Shown here piece after piece: positions 23,710-32,647 of a stretch of DNA of 42,457 bases (the stretch's first letter is position 1; every line of letters begins with the position of its first letter). Below the pieces are notes generated by a model. It searched no databases, was not told where the DNA came from, and worked only from the letters and a program-made list of their open reading frames with translations. This DNA is from an uncultured Ruminococcus sp. (GTDB lineage: Bacteria; Bacillota; Clostridia; Oscillospirales; Acutalibacteraceae), in contig CADBCC010000010.1 of NCBI GenBank assembly GCA_902793125.1, positions 1 through 42,457 on the forward strand, in the 5' to 3' direction. The position numbers were made by a program, and so were the translations under genes.

Positions 23710-24214
23710 TTTTTTTATCCCGGGGTTTATTGCTACAGCGGTAATATTCGGGCTGATAAAAAAAGTTTCGGTTTTCGACTCTTTTACCGCAGGCGCCGCT
23801 CAGGGATTAAGAACACTCTACTCCTTAGCTCCGACTTTAGTCGGTTTGATTGTCGCCGTAAATATGTTTAAGTCGAGCGGCGCATCAGATTTAATCTGCG
23901 GCGCGGCAAGTCCGCTTTGCGAAGCTCTCGGTTTTCCTAAAGAAATTGTTCCGATGGTAATTTTGCGCCCGGTTTCGGGCGGCGGCTCAACCGCCCTTCT
24001 TACGGAAGTTTACAAAGACTGCGGTCCCGACAGTTTCGCCGGAGAAGTCGCCTCGGTATTGGCGGGTTCAACGGAAACCACTTTTTACGCTATAGCCGTC
24101 TACTTCGGAAGTGCCGGAATAAAGAAAATCCGCCATACGCTTTTTGCTGCGCTGGCGGCTGATTTCACCGCCGCGGTTATGGCGGCGGTGACTGTTAAAT
24201 TAATATTAAATTAA
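23699..24214 (+). CDS. spmB: Spore maturation protein B
   Basis: The 171-aa membrane protein has the Gate-domain features KVSVFDSFTAGAAQGL, LVGLIVAVNMFKSSGA, LRPVSGGGSTALLTEVY and STETTFYAIAVYFGSAGI. It is the partner of SpmA, translated from an overlapping start. It ends 10 bp from the convergent BspA-like gene, with only a small GGTTAA / TTAACC inverted repeat in between. Confidence 0.94.
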   Translation: MTFDFFIPGFIATAVIFGLIKKVSVFDSFTAGAAQGLRTLYSLAPTLVGLIVAVNMFKSSGASDLICGAASPLCEALGFPKEIVPMVILRPVSGGGSTALLTEVYKDCGPDSFAGEVASVLAGSTETTFYAIAVYFGSAGIKKIRHTLFAALAADFTAAVMAAVTVKLILN

Positions 24215-24224
24215 ATTCGGTTAA

Positions 24225-25721
24225 TTATTTAACCTTAACTTTACATTTAAGCTTAATTCCGTTGGTTTTTACGGTAATTGTCGCTTTACCATTTTTAAGG
24301 CATTTAAGCTGTCCTGTTCTTTTATTAATCTTTACGATTTTCTTTTTGCTTGAGGTAAATTTCGCGGAACCGATTTTCCCCTTAATTTTCAGCTTGTAGC
24401 TTTTACCTTGTTTTAATGTAAGCTTTGACTTATTAAGCTTGGGGTTATTTACCTTAATCGAAAAAGTCTTTTTCACTTTATTGTTCTTTACGGTAATTGT
24501 CGCAGCTCCGGCTTTCAGGGCGGTAATTTTACCCGATGAATTAACCTTTGCGACTTTCTTATTTGACGAAGAAAACTCGGTTTTTCCCGAGGGATTTTTC
24601 ACCGAAACATTTATCTTTAAGCTTCCTTTTACATAAAGCGAACCCGAAGTTTTATTTAATGTTAAGAATGTTGTATAAACATCCTCGAACTCAAAACCGA
24701 CTTCATCCGCGTATTTTTTCGCGGCGGAATTCGGAGCGCCGAGAACTGTAAAATTAAGGTACGGATAATTAACGCCGTCCTCGTAGTAATATCCGAAAGC
24801 GCCCTCGCTGATTGTTGTAACATAGGGAGATATTTTTACCTTCGCAAGATATTCGCAATTCTGGAACGCCCATTTTCCGACTTCAGTTACCGAGTCGGGA
24901 ATCTTTACGCTTGAAAGCTCAGCATTATAAAATGCAAGTCTGCCTATTTTTTTAACGGGGTAACCGCTTACTTCGGACGGAATTGTAACGGATTTAGCCG
25001 AACCGTTATACGAGATTAGCTCGGCGTTGCCGCTGTAATCAACTAAAAAGTCCATATTGTTTACGGTAAAGGCGTTCGCTCCGTTATCAAGCGCGTAAAA
25101 ATCAAGCTGATGTTTTTGCGCGTATACAGACGCAATGCTGTCGGAATAACCGAGAACGGTAAAATCCGAACGCTTATAATCATAATACTTTTTATCCTCA
25201 GGATCGCTCTCATAGTAATATCCGAAAGCGCTGTAGCCGATTTCTTTAACTGATTCGGGGACGATAACATAAGTCATGCTCCAGCAGTCCTCAAACGCGG
25301 AATCGCCGATACTTTGCAGCGAATCGGGGAACCTCAGAGCCGAGGACAAGTTCTCGCAATTATAAAAAGCGGTATCGCCTATTTCTTTCAGAGTTGAGGG
25401 GAAACTTACGCTGACTAAAGATTTACAGTCCGCAAAAGCGCTCTCGCCCACGGTTTCAAGTCCTTCGGGTAAATCAACGCTTTTAAATCCGCATCTTCTG
25501 AAGGCTGAATAGCCGATAGAAGTAACCGCCATTCCCCTTATGGTTTCGGGAATTACAAGCGAAGTTTCAGCTCCGCTGTAGGACAATATTTCAACTTCAT
25601 TTCCGTTTACTTTATATTCAAACCCACCCGAATTCAACGCTTCGGTATTAATCGGAATAACAAGAAAACTCAGTACAAGCGCTAAAGAAAGCGCCGAGCT
25701 TATTAACTTTTTAAATTTCAT
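24225..25721 (-). CDS. Secreted BspA-like leucine-rich-repeat protein with Ig-like tail
   Basis: The 498-aa product has a signal peptide (about 1-28). Two blocks of LRR_5/BspA repeats follow (about 40-205 and 215-345), each closed by an FTVLG-type capping segment (FTVLGYSDSIASVYA, FTVLGAPNSAAKKYA). The C-terminus (about 355-498) has two Big_2-like bacterial Ig domains (SSNKKVAKVNSSGKITALKA; SSKKKIVKINKRTGQL) that are very lysine-rich. It probably mediates host or substrate adhesion, with the cationic tail near the wall. It starts 23 bp after lepA with GGAGGCG upstream and may be co-transcribed with lepA. Confidence 0.88.
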   Translation of the reverse strand: MKFKKLISSALSLALVLSFLVIPINTEALNSGGFEYKVNGNEVEILSYSGAETSLVIPETIRGMAVTSIGYSAFRRCGFKSVDLPEGLETVGESAFADCKSLVSVSFPSTLKEIGDTAFYNCENLSSALRFPDSLQSIGDSAFEDCWSMTYVIVPESVKEIGYSAFGYYYESDPEDKKYYDYKRSDFTVLGYSDSIASVYAQKHQLDFYALDNGANAFTVNNMDFLVDYSGNAELISYNGSAKSVTIPSEVSGYPVKKIGRLAFYNAELSSVKIPDSVTEVGKWAFQNCEYLAKVKISPYVTTISEGAFGYYYEDGVNYPYLNFTVLGAPNSAAKKYADEVGFEFEDVYTTFLTLNKTSGSLYVKGSLKINVSVKNPSGKTEFSSSNKKVAKVNSSGKITALKAGAATITVKNNKVKKTFSIKVNNPKLNKSKLTLKQGKSYKLKIKGKIGSAKFTSSKKKIVKINKRTGQLKCLKNGKATITVKTNGIKLKCKVKVK

Positions 25722-25744
25722 ATCAACGCCTCCTGTATAATTTA

Positions 25745-27565
25745 TCAGTCGGTATCAAGTTTAAGCACAGCCATAAACGCTTCCTGCGGAACCTCTACGG
25801 TACCGAGCTGGCGCATACGCTTTTTACCTTCCTTTTGCTTTTCAAGCAGCTTTTTCTTTCGGCTGATATCGCCGCCGTAGCACTTCGCAAGTACGTCCTT
25901 GCGCATAGCCTTTACGGTTTCGCGCGCGATAATCTTTCCGCCGATACAAGCCTGAATAGGAACCTCGAAAAGCTGTCTCGGGATTTTATCTTTAAGTTTT
26001 TCTGCCATTTTACGAGCGCGCGGATAAGCTTTATCTTTATGAATAATAAAGCTGAGCGCGTCTACAATTTCGCCGTTAAGCATAATATCAAGTTTAACAA
26101 GCTCAGATCTTACATACTCCGCAAGCTCGTAGTCAAACGAAGCGTAACCCCTTGTGCGGGATTTAAGAGTATCAAAGAAATCGTAAATAATCTCAGCAAG
26201 CGGGAGCTTATAGTGAATATCAACACGGTCGGAATCGATATAATCCATACCGACAAACACACCTCGCCTGTCCTGACAAAGCTCCATAATATTTCCGACA
26301 TATTCCGACGGCGAGTAAATATGAGCGTCGGTCATCGGCTCCTCCGCGTATTCAATAAGCGCGGGATCGGGGTAGTTTGTGGGGTTATCAATATTTTCAA
26401 TCGTTCCGTCGGTTTTATGAATCTTATAAATTACGCTCGGAGCGGTTGTAATAAGGTCAAGGTTATACTCACGCTCAAGTCTTTCCTGGATAATTTCCAT
26501 ATGGAGAAGTCCCAAAAATCCGCAACGGTATCCGAATCCGAGAGCTACGGAAGTTTCGGGCTCAAAGGTAAGAGAGGCGTCGTTGAGTTTCAGCTTTTCG
26601 AGCGCGTCTTTCAAATCGCCGTACTTTGCGCCGTCAAGCGGATAAATTCCGCAGAACACCATAGACTGGGCTTCTCTGTAGCCGGGCAGCGGTTCTTCGG
26701 CGGGATTATCAACCAAAGTAATTGTATCGCCTACCTGAGCGTCGGAAAGCGATTTAATTGAAGCCGCTATATAGCCGACCTCGCCCGCGTAAAGCGCGTC
26801 GGTCTGTTCAAGCGAAGTCGCGTGCATAAGTCCGCACTCAACAACATTGAATACTGAACCCGTAGCCATAAGCTTAAAGTCATCGCCCGGGTGAATCTGT
26901 CCTTCTTTTAATCGGACGTAAATAATTACGCCTTTATATGAATCGTAGTAGCTGTCGAAAATAAGGCCTCTCAGCGGAGCGTTTATATCTCCCTCGGGAG
27001 CCGGAATATCCGTAACAATTTTTTCAAGAACATCGTGGATATTCAATCCCTGCTTTGCGGAAATTTTAGGAGCGTCCTCGGCGGGAATACCGATTACGTC
27101 CTCAATCTCAGCTATAACCCTGTCGGGGTCGGCGGAAGCCAGGTCAATTTTATTTACGACAGGGACAATTTCAAGCCCGCTGTCAACCGCTAAATATGTA
27201 TTCGCTAAAGTCTGCGCCTCAATTCCCTGCGAAGCGTCAACAATAAGCACAGCGCCCTCGCAAGCGGCGAGCGAACGGCTTACCTCGTAATTAAAGTCAA
27301 CATGCCCGGGGGTATCAATAAGATTTAAAAGATATTCGTTTCCGTCGTCCGCGCTGTAGACGGTTGTAACGGCGCGCGCTTTTATAGTAATTCCGCGTTC
27401 ACGCTCAAGCTCCATATCGTCAAGAATCTGGGCTTCCATATCGCGCACGGCTACGCTTTTTGTAAGTTCAAGGATACGGTCGGCGAGCGTACTTTTACCG
27501 TGGTCAATATGAGCGATTATAGAAAAATTACGGATTTTATCCTGTTCAAATTTCAAATTCATCAC
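25745..27565 (-). CDS. lepA: Elongation factor 4 (LepA)
   Basis: The 606-aa translational GTPase acts on stalled or mispositioned ribosomes. G1 [16 protein letters not shown]2/switch [16 protein letters not shown]3 [12 protein letters not shown] and G4 NKIDL are all present. EF-G-like domains III/V and the LepA-specific C-terminus ([23 protein letters not shown]) follow. The frame opens with GTG-ATG at 27565/27562; AGGTGA sits so close that a TTG at 27556 is also possible. Promoter at 27586-27615. Confidence 0.97.
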   Translation of the reverse strand: MMNLKFEQDKIRNFSIIAHIDHGKSTLADRILELTKSVAVRDMEAQILDDMELERERGITIKARAVTTVYSADDGNEYLLNLIDTPGHVDFNYEVSRSLAACEGAVLIVDASQGIEAQTLANTYLAVDSGLEIVPVVNKIDLASADPDRVIAEIEDVIGIPAEDAPKISAKQGLNIHDVLEKIVTDIPAPEGDINAPLRGLIFDSYYDSYKGVIIYVRLKEGQIHPGDDFKLMATGSVFNVVECGLMHATSLEQTDALYAGEVGYIAASIKSLSDAQVGDTITLVDNPAEEPLPGYREAQSMVFCGIYPLDGAKYGDLKDALEKLKLNDASLTFEPETSVALGFGYRCGFLGLLHMEIIQERLEREYNLDLITTAPSVIYKIHKTDGTIENIDNPTNYPDPALIEYAEEPMTDAHIYSPSEYVGNIMELCQDRRGVFVGMDYIDSDRVDIHYKLPLAEIIYDFFDTLKSRTRGYASFDYELAEYVRSELVKLDIMLNGEIVDALSFIIHKDKAYPRARKMAEKLKDKIPRQLFEVPIQACIGGKIIARETVKAMRKDVLAKCYGGDISRKKKLLEKQKEGKKRMRQLGTVEVPQEAFMAVLKLDTD

Positions 27566-27585
27566 CTGATATAATTATTCATATT

Positions 27586-27615
27586 ATTATATCATATTTC
27601 ATTTAGTACAGTCAA
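27586..27615 (-). promoter_or_regulatory. Promoter of lepA
   Basis: TTGACT (27615-27610), 18-bp spacer, TATAAT (27591-27586). Confidence 0.75.
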
Positions 27616-27645
27616 ATATTTATTTTCTTTTTTATTTAAAAAATC

Positions 27646-27682
27646 CCGAAACAATCTTTTAAAAGCGCAAAGACCGTTTCGG
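27646..27682 (-). terminator. Terminator of the DUF5658-like gene
   Basis: CCGAAAC / GTTTCGG stem with a partly paired 23-nt loop (CTTTTAAAAG inside), followed on the minus strand by GATTTTTT. Confidence 0.75.
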
Positions 27683-27688
27683 AAAAAA

Positions 27689-28057
27689 CTAATTGGAAGA
27701 ATAAAGACTTATAAAATTAATAATATGAACTATAATAACGGCGCTGTACAGCACAACCCCGCTGTAAATCACTATATTCGTAAACTTGCTTTGGCCAAGC
27801 TTAAACACCCTGTAAAACAGCCAGATTATTATACTCAGCGCCAGCGGCAATACGCACTTAACAAAAAATCCTACAATCGGGTATTCCATTATCCACGCCA
27901 TAAAAGGATTAGCCTCGTGAAAACGTCCCGTATCAATCAGAACCTGGGTACAGAACCAGTCGCACACATTAAGAAAATAAAGAAAGAAAAGTTTTGCTCC
28001 GAACCCGTACTGGCGCACCTCTTCGCTGTTATTATATGGAAAAACTAATTCAGACAT
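27689..28057 (-). CDS. DUF5658-like small membrane protein
   Basis: The 122-aa protein has about three membrane segments (22-40, 60-82, 94-117). FLYFLNVCDWFCTQVLIDTGRFHEANPFMAW matches the N-x-x-D ... T ... G-x-x-EANP pattern that I associate with DUF5658. The function is unknown. It follows trkH by 53 bp, but a stable hairpin (28066-28092) lies between and contains the Shine-Dalgarno (GATGAGG) of this gene in its 3' arm. Confidence 0.75.
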   Translation of the reverse strand: MSELVFPYNNSEEVRQYGFGAKLFFLYFLNVCDWFCTQVLIDTGRFHEANPFMAWIMEYPIVGFFVKCVLPLALSIIIWLFYRVFKLGQSKFTNIVIYSGVVLYSAVIIVHIINFISLYSSN

Positions 28058-28065
28058 AAAAACAC

Positions 28066-28092
28066 CTCATCGGTAGTATTGACCGATGAGGC
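28066..28092 (-). promoter_or_regulatory. Hairpin enclosing the Shine-Dalgarno of the DUF5658-like gene
   Basis: The stem is CCTCATCGGT / ACCGATGAGG with a 7-nt loop. On the minus strand it is followed by TGTTTTTATG, where ATG is the start codon. It may be the trkH terminator, a translational switch, or both. Confidence 0.65.
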
Positions 28093-28110
28093 TGAATTTA
28101 TTAATATTTT

Positions 28111-29556
28111 TTAATTTTTCTTCCATGCCGCGGGCATAAATATCAGAAGCATCGGATAAATCTCAAGTCTTCCCGCTAACATATTAAAGATAAATACAAT
28201 TTTCGAGAATATAGAGAACGAGCTGTAGTTACCGGCTGAACCGACTATAGAGAAACCGGGACCTGTGTTATTGAAAGTCGCGAGCACACTTGTAAAGTTA
28301 GTTGTAAAGTCAAATCCGTTAATCGAAATAAGCGCTGTGCTGAAAACTACAATCAGAATATAAACTATAAGATAAACGCTTACATTCCGGGTTACTTCGT
28401 GGCTTACTTTTTTTCCGTTAACCTTAACGGTCTGAACGGTACGCGGATGAACAATTAATCGGAATTCCTTTCGGGCTTCTTTGCAAAGAATAAGAATTCT
28501 CGAAACTTTGAATCCGCCGCCGGTACTTCCCGCGCAGGCTCCGATACAGGTAACTACGCATATAATAGCCTTACTCAACTCAGGCCACTTATCGGTGTTA
28601 TCAATCGCGAATCCCGTACTCGACATAATCGAGCTGACATAGAAGAAACTCTGATGGAAAGAGTCAAACGCGTTTTTATAAATGTTCATTATATTTATGC
28701 CTATTACGAGCGTCGAAAAGCCAATAATTCCTAAATACCACCAAATTTCCTCTATCTTCAGGATTGATTTAATTTTCTTTGTAAGAATTAAAATATATAC
28801 GTAGAAATTAAGACCGAACAGCATCATAAATACAGACACAACACCCTGGAGATAGTAGCTGTTATAATGAGCGATAGAATTATTGTACAGCGCGAAACCA
28901 CCGGTACCCGCTGTAGCCATAGCGGTTGTAACCGCGTCGAAGAAATACATTCCGCCGCACATAAGCAATATTGTTTCAATAACAGTAAGTCCTACGTAAA
29001 TTGAATAAAGCACCATAGCGTATTGGCGGAGTTTCGGCATTGTTTTATCAACTTCGGGACCTGTTGATTCGGCTTTCATCAGGTTGATTCCCGCGTTTCC
29101 GCCGAGCTTTGGAATAAGCGCAAGCAGGAATACGATTACACCCATACCGCCGAGGAAGTGGCTGAGGCTTCGCCAGAAAAGCATACAATTATCGAGCGCC
29201 TCAATATCCTGAAGAATAGTCGCGCCCGTCGTTGTAAAACCCGACACCGTCTCGAAAAACGCGTCGATAAAACTCGGGATTGAACCGCTCAGCCAAAGCG
29301 GAACCGCTCCCGCTAAAGAAAGCACAATCCAGCTCATCGCCGTAGCGGCAAATCCGTCTTTGCGCTGCATATAAAACTTCTTCGGTTTATTAAGAATTAC
29401 AATACCGCCTAAAAGTATAAGCGCTAATCCCGTAAACAGGAAATACACATATGTACTTTCATGGTACCATAAACCGACTATGGTACTCGCCTGCATCGCG
29501 AGTCCCTCAATAAAAAGCACCCAGCCTAAAATGTAAATTACAGTTCTTTTATTCAT
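28111..29556 (-). CDS. trkH: Potassium uptake channel subunit TrkH/KtrB family
   Basis: The 481-aa integral membrane protein has about ten hydrophobic segments and the repeated selectivity-filter loops of the SKT superfamily: TVSGFTTTGATIL, TAMATAGTGGFALYNNS, SSIMSSTGFAIDN and TFNNTGPGFSIVG. It forms the potassium-conducting pore that the RCK protein TrkA gates. The start is supported by AAGGTGATTTTATG. It is the third gene after trkA and an unknown membrane protein. Confidence 0.95.
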   Translation of the reverse strand: MNKRTVIYILGWVLFIEGLAMQASTIVGLWYHESTYVYFLFTGLALILLGGIVILNKPKKFYMQRKDGFAATAMSWIVLSLAGAVPLWLSGSIPSFIDAFFETVSGFTTTGATILQDIEALDNCMLFWRSLSHFLGGMGVIVFLLALIPKLGGNAGINLMKAESTGPEVDKTMPKLRQYAMVLYSIYVGLTVIETILLMCGGMYFFDAVTTAMATAGTGGFALYNNSIAHYNSYYLQGVVSVFMMLFGLNFYVYILILTKKIKSILKIEEIWWYLGIIGFSTLVIGINIMNIYKNAFDSFHQSFFYVSSIMSSTGFAIDNTDKWPELSKAIICVVTCIGACAGSTGGGFKVSRILILCKEARKEFRLIVHPRTVQTVKVNGKKVSHEVTRNVSVYLIVYILIVVFSTALISINGFDFTTNFTSVLATFNNTGPGFSIVGSAGNYSSFSIFSKIVFIFNMLAGRLEIYPMLLIFMPAAWKKN

Positions 29557-29590
29557 AAAATCACCTTAAAATCTTAAAGACTTTGAAAAC

Positions 29591-30079
29591 TCAGAAGAAA
29601 ATTCCGCGCGCTCTCGTATACGCTAAAATACAAATAATACCCGTGAATACAATAGTGGTTAAAACTCTTTCACCGTAGCTTACGCTGTTTCCTTTTGTAC
29701 CGATTCCAAGCCTTGTATAGTTTTTAACGGTAGCGAAAGTCGTAATAATACAGTACACGGCAAAAACCATAAGGCTTACGGCGATATAAAACTTTACGTC
29801 CATTTTTTTAACCGCCATAAAGAAAATCGCGCCAAGACAGGGAAAGCTTAATAAAATAAAAGAATTCAAAACAGGTAAAATTATTCCGATTTCTTTTATT
29901 GACTTCGAATAGAAAAGCCACTCACTTATTCCGGTATAATGGTTTCTTATATAGTTTTTACTATGGTGACCTCTTAACATATCATATTTCCAGATATTTA
30001 CATCCAGCATTTTAAACACGAAAAGAAGTACAGCGATGATAATAACCATCACCCTATCGTCACTCAATTCGATGTGCAA
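29591..30079 (-). CDS. Unknown membrane protein between trkA and trkH
   Basis: The 162-aa product starts at TTG (30079), which has AAGGTGA six bases upstream. There are four hydrophobic segments (about 10-25, 65-85, 95-112, 135-155). The loop after the first contains KYDMLRGHHSKNYIRNHYTGISEW. I do not recognise the family. It lies 42 bp after trkA and 34 bp before trkH with no terminator, so it is probably part of the potassium-uptake operon and could be an accessory subunit. Confidence 0.75.
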   Translation of the reverse strand: MHIELSDDRVMVIIIAVLLFVFKMLDVNIWKYDMLRGHHSKNYIRNHYTGISEWLFYSKSIKEIGIILPVLNSFILLSFPCLGAIFFMAVKKMDVKFYIAVSLMVFAVYCIITTFATVKNYTRLGIGTKGNSVSYGERVLTTIVFTGIICILAYTRARGIFF

Positions 30080-30121
30080 CCCGACTCACCTTAACTTACC
30101 TTAAATAAAAAATAAAATATC

Positions 30122-31477
30122 TTACTTTAATATATCCTTTAAATCAAAAAGTCCCTTATGCTTTGTAACTACAATAACGGTATCTCCGAGTTCAATAGTA
30201 TCTTTACCGCTCGGAATAATAATCCTTCCGTTTCTGTTTATGCATGCAATCTGTAAATCAGATTTAAGATTAAGCATGGAAAGCGGAACTCCGATAGCCA
30301 TATTATCTTCTCTTGCCTTAAACTCAAGCGCTTCAGCCTGGCCGTTGCAGATTGAATACAGAGTTTCGATATTACTTCCGAAAGAATTCTGCATAGCGCG
30401 TACATAACGGATAATGTACTGGCCTGTGAGATGTTTCGGATGGATAACCGAATCAAGCGGCAGACTATCGATAATACTGAAGCTGATGTTGTCGATTTCG
30501 GTAATGATTTTCGCGTCGGGATTTACGTCCTTTGCGAAAAGCGAAACGATAATATTTTCTTCGTCCGTATCCATAAGCGCGACAATCGCGTCGGCGTGCT
30601 CAATACCCTCGGACAGGAGAAGATCCTGGTTCATACCGTTTCCGTGGATAATAACAACGTCGTCTAAAATATCGCTTAAATGCTCGCAGCGCTTCTGGTC
30701 GGTTTCGATAATCTTTACCTTGATTCCGGAATGGCTGAGCGATTTTGCGAGATAGTAGGCGATTTTGCTTCCGCCTAAAATCATAACATTACGGCTTTTT
30801 CCGTTGATTACGCCGAGGTTTTTAAACAGCTTAGCCGCGGTTTTACTCTCGGAAATAATCGAAATAACGTCGCCGGGTTTTATCTCAAAATCACCGTTGG
30901 GGATAAAGCCTTCGTTGCCTCTTTCAACGGTACAGATTCTCAGTCCGCTTTTAAACAAGCTTGCGCAGTCTACAACCTTTTTATTCGCCAAAGCGGATTT
31001 TTCATTTATCTTAACTTTAATAAGGTCGACTACGCCCTTTGCGAACGAATCAATCTCAACCGCTCCGGGGAATTTTATAAGACGGTTTAATTCGCGCGCG
31101 CAGGTCTGTTCGGGGTTAATCGCGAGCGAAAGCCCAAGCTCATCCTTTAATCTCGGAACGTCGGTTGTATACTGAGGATTTCTTACGCGGGCGATAGTTC
31201 TCGGAGCGCCGGCGGTTTTAGCAATAAGACAAGCGTATAAATTAAGCTCATCCGAAGCGGTAACCGCAATCATAAGATCGCTGTCTTTAATTCCGGCGTC
31301 ATTCTGAATTTCGAAAGTCGCGCCGTTTCCTACTACTCCCATAACATTCTGAGTTCCGGCTACCGACTGCAAAGCGTTAGGATCGGTATCAATTACGGTA
31401 ATACTGTGTCCTTCACGGTTAAGCTGGTCGGCAATTGTGCGTCCTACGCGTCCGCATCCAACAACAATAATTTTCAT
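30122..31477 (-). CDS. trkA: Trk potassium uptake regulatory subunit TrkA
   Basis: The 451-aa cytosolic protein is a tandem of two RCK units: TrkA_N (1-120, IIVVGCGRVGRTIADQL), TrkA_C (about 135-220), TrkA_N (about 228-345, MILGGSKIAYYLAKSL) and TrkA_C (365-451). The first half has the canonical GxGxxG NAD(H)/nucleotide loop; the second has a modified GGSKIAY loop. The gene is first in the operon, downstream of a good sigma-A-type promoter; ribosome binding site AAGAGGTAATC. Confidence 0.96.
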   Translation of the reverse strand: MKIIVVGCGRVGRTIADQLNREGHSITVIDTDPNALQSVAGTQNVMGVVGNGATFEIQNDAGIKDSDLMIAVTASDELNLYACLIAKTAGAPRTIARVRNPQYTTDVPRLKDELGLSLAINPEQTCARELNRLIKFPGAVEIDSFAKGVVDLIKVKINEKSALANKKVVDCASLFKSGLRICTVERGNEGFIPNGDFEIKPGDVISIISESKTAAKLFKNLGVINGKSRNVMILGGSKIAYYLAKSLSHSGIKVKIIETDQKRCEHLSDILDDVVIIHGNGMNQDLLLSEGIEHADAIVALMDTDEENIIVSLFAKDVNPDAKIITEIDNISFSIIDSLPLDSVIHPKHLTGQYIIRYVRAMQNSFGSNIETLYSICNGQAEALEFKAREDNMAIGVPLSMLNLKSDLQIACINRNGRIIIPSGKDTIELGDTVIVVTKHKGLFDLKDILK

Positions 31478-31518
31478 AAAGATTACCTCTTTAAATAATT
31501 TAAATCATACGTAAATGT

Positions 31519-31547
31519 ATTATAATATATCATCCCCATAAAATCAA
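31519..31547 (-). promoter_or_regulatory. Promoter of the trk operon
   Basis: TTGATT (31547-31542), 17-bp spacer, TATAAT (31524-31519), about 40 bp upstream of trkA. Confidence 0.8.
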
Positions 31548-31626
31548 GCCTTTTTATTTGTATGAGTCAGTATTTCTTTTTTGAATTTTTTGCATACTTT
31601 TATGCAATTTCGACGTATTTTGTATA

Positions 31627-31836
31627 TATGTATGGGGGTAGTGATAAGTGGTAAGTAATTAAACATACGCGACAGCGTATTTCATTAACTATAGTTTATT
31701 TCATTCGCATAAGCGTATTTCATTATTTTAGGATGTAGGGTTTTAAGTTTTAAGTTATAAGGGATAATAAACTTTATCTAAATAATTCTTAAAACCTAAA
31801 ACTTAATACTGATAAACAATGATATTTCGCAAGCGA
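31627..31836. repeat. Low-complexity intergenic repeats
   Basis: The stretch has no gene. It contains a GTGATAAGTGGTAAG stretch, the palindrome ATACGC-GACA-GCGTAT (31665-31680), two copies of GCGTATTTCATTA (31675-31687 and 31713-31725), and TTTTAAGTTTTAAG / CTTAAAACCTAAAAC stretches that pair with each other. Confidence 0.6.
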
Positions 31837-32231
31837 GTGGCAGCAATATGGTGGCAAAGAAAAATTTGCTGCCACACCGCAACCCCAATGTTTATGCGGG
31901 TTTCAGATACCTATGGTACCAATGGCGGCAAATTACTATACATTATGCTTTTTAAAAAATAATATTTTATTTTTTATAATTATATAGTTATATAAAGGTT
32001 TTGCCGTCACAGTTTTAGTTTTATGTTTTAAGCATACGTTAACTATTTGTATTAGAAAATTTCCTTTTGCCAACGGCTAAAATATCAAGAATATAGTTGT
32101 ATGCCTTGTCCTTACACACTTGTATACCATGTTACTCTTGACAGGTGCTCCGCCCCTACCGAGAACTGAGAGCTGACTACTTCTCACTTATCACTTACGA
32201 CTTCCCGCTTATCACTTCCCACTTCTCACTT
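31837..32231 (-). repeat. Dispersed palindromic repeat, copy B, with tandem array
   Basis: This is the inverted counterpart of 528-712: a 39-nt palindrome (31837-31875, arms GTGGCAGC / GCTGCCAC), an AT-rich core (31930-32002), the 16-mer GGTGCTCCGCCCCTAC (32144-32159), then a tandem array of short CTTATCACTT/CTTCTCACTT units to 32231. The interval 32003-32143 (about 140 bp) has no counterpart in copy A. Confidence 0.7.
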
Positions 32232-32243
32232 TACAAACAACAA

Positions 32244-32265
32244 GCCCGCGGCAAATGCCGCGGGC
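32244..32265 (-). terminator. Terminator of the mini-ORF transcript
   Basis: A 9-bp GC stem GCCCGCGGC / GCCGCGGGC with a 4-nt loop, followed on the minus strand by TTGTTGTTTG. Confidence 0.75.
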
Positions 32266-32551
32266 AAAAACTACTTAGATCATTGGACTATCCTCAACCT
32301 TTATTCAATTTTAGTCGAGTATAAATTAATTAGAACATTGGTCTATTCTCCATAAATATAATAAAAACAGTTTCTTAGTCTGCTCGAAAATCAAATTAAA
32401 CAAATCATGGGACTATCCCCTATCTATAAAAAACTAAAACTCAAAAATCTATAATTAAAATATTACACCGGACCAGTCTCCGTAAAACTAATTTTATTTT
32501 TTATAAACTTCAATGATTTATTTTTCAAGATGCGCCGCCGATGCGGCTGAC

Positions 32552-32614
32552 TTAGTTAGGCGGGAAACTCCGCTTGAGGTCTTTGATAGAAATTCTATAT
32601 GGTCTATGTAACAT
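32552..32614 (-). CDS. Predicted 20-aa leader-like peptide
   Basis: The ORF encodes 20 residues: N-terminus MLHRPYRISIK, C-terminus KRSFPPN, then TAA. Its ribosome binding site (AAAGGAGG, eight bases before ATG) is among the best in the window, and a consensus promoter lies about 35 bp upstream. The peptide is basic and ends in Pro-Pro-Asn; Pro-Pro near the exit of a short ORF is a context where ribosomes tend to pause. The stop is followed at once by a GC-rich hairpin. It is too short to classify and could be a leader peptide or a secreted/toxic micropeptide. Confidence 0.55.
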   Translation of the reverse strand: MLHRPYRISIKDLKRSFPPN

Positions 32615-32647
32615 CTGAAAAACCTCCTTTTGTTTTTTGTTGTCTAT

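Larger units (their letters stand above)
32231..32641 (-). ncRNA. Candidate structured transcript with 20-codon ORF and four mini-ORF motifs
   Basis: A consensus promoter starts a transcript of about 410 nt that ends at a GC-rich hairpin. It contains a 20-codon ORF, a GCCGCATCGGCGGC hairpin (about 32533-32546), and four copies of a motif spaced 55-70 nt: R1 near 32481-32461, R2 32420-32401, R3 32351-32330, R4 32295-32275. The consensus is about GG-n-GA-n-TAGTCC-n-ATGATnTAA. In each copy a GGA/GGG strand can pair with the TCC/CCC/CCA strand, and a start codon follows the GG strand at Shine-Dalgarno distance and meets a stop after one to five codons. I know no RNA family with this layout. Confidence 0.55.

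Noticed and set aside
32231-32641. tmRNA, RNase P RNA or a T-box as identity of the mini-ORF transcript
   Set aside because: There is no tRNA-like end or ALAA-type tag, no recognisable RNase P core, and no AGGGTGGNACCGCG element; the terminator is not followed by a gene.
32231-32641. A Csr/Rsm sponge RNA as a firm call
   Set aside because: The GGA motifs are present but lie in stem-forming positions rather than clearly in loops, and no csrA gene is in the window. Kept only as a hypothesis.
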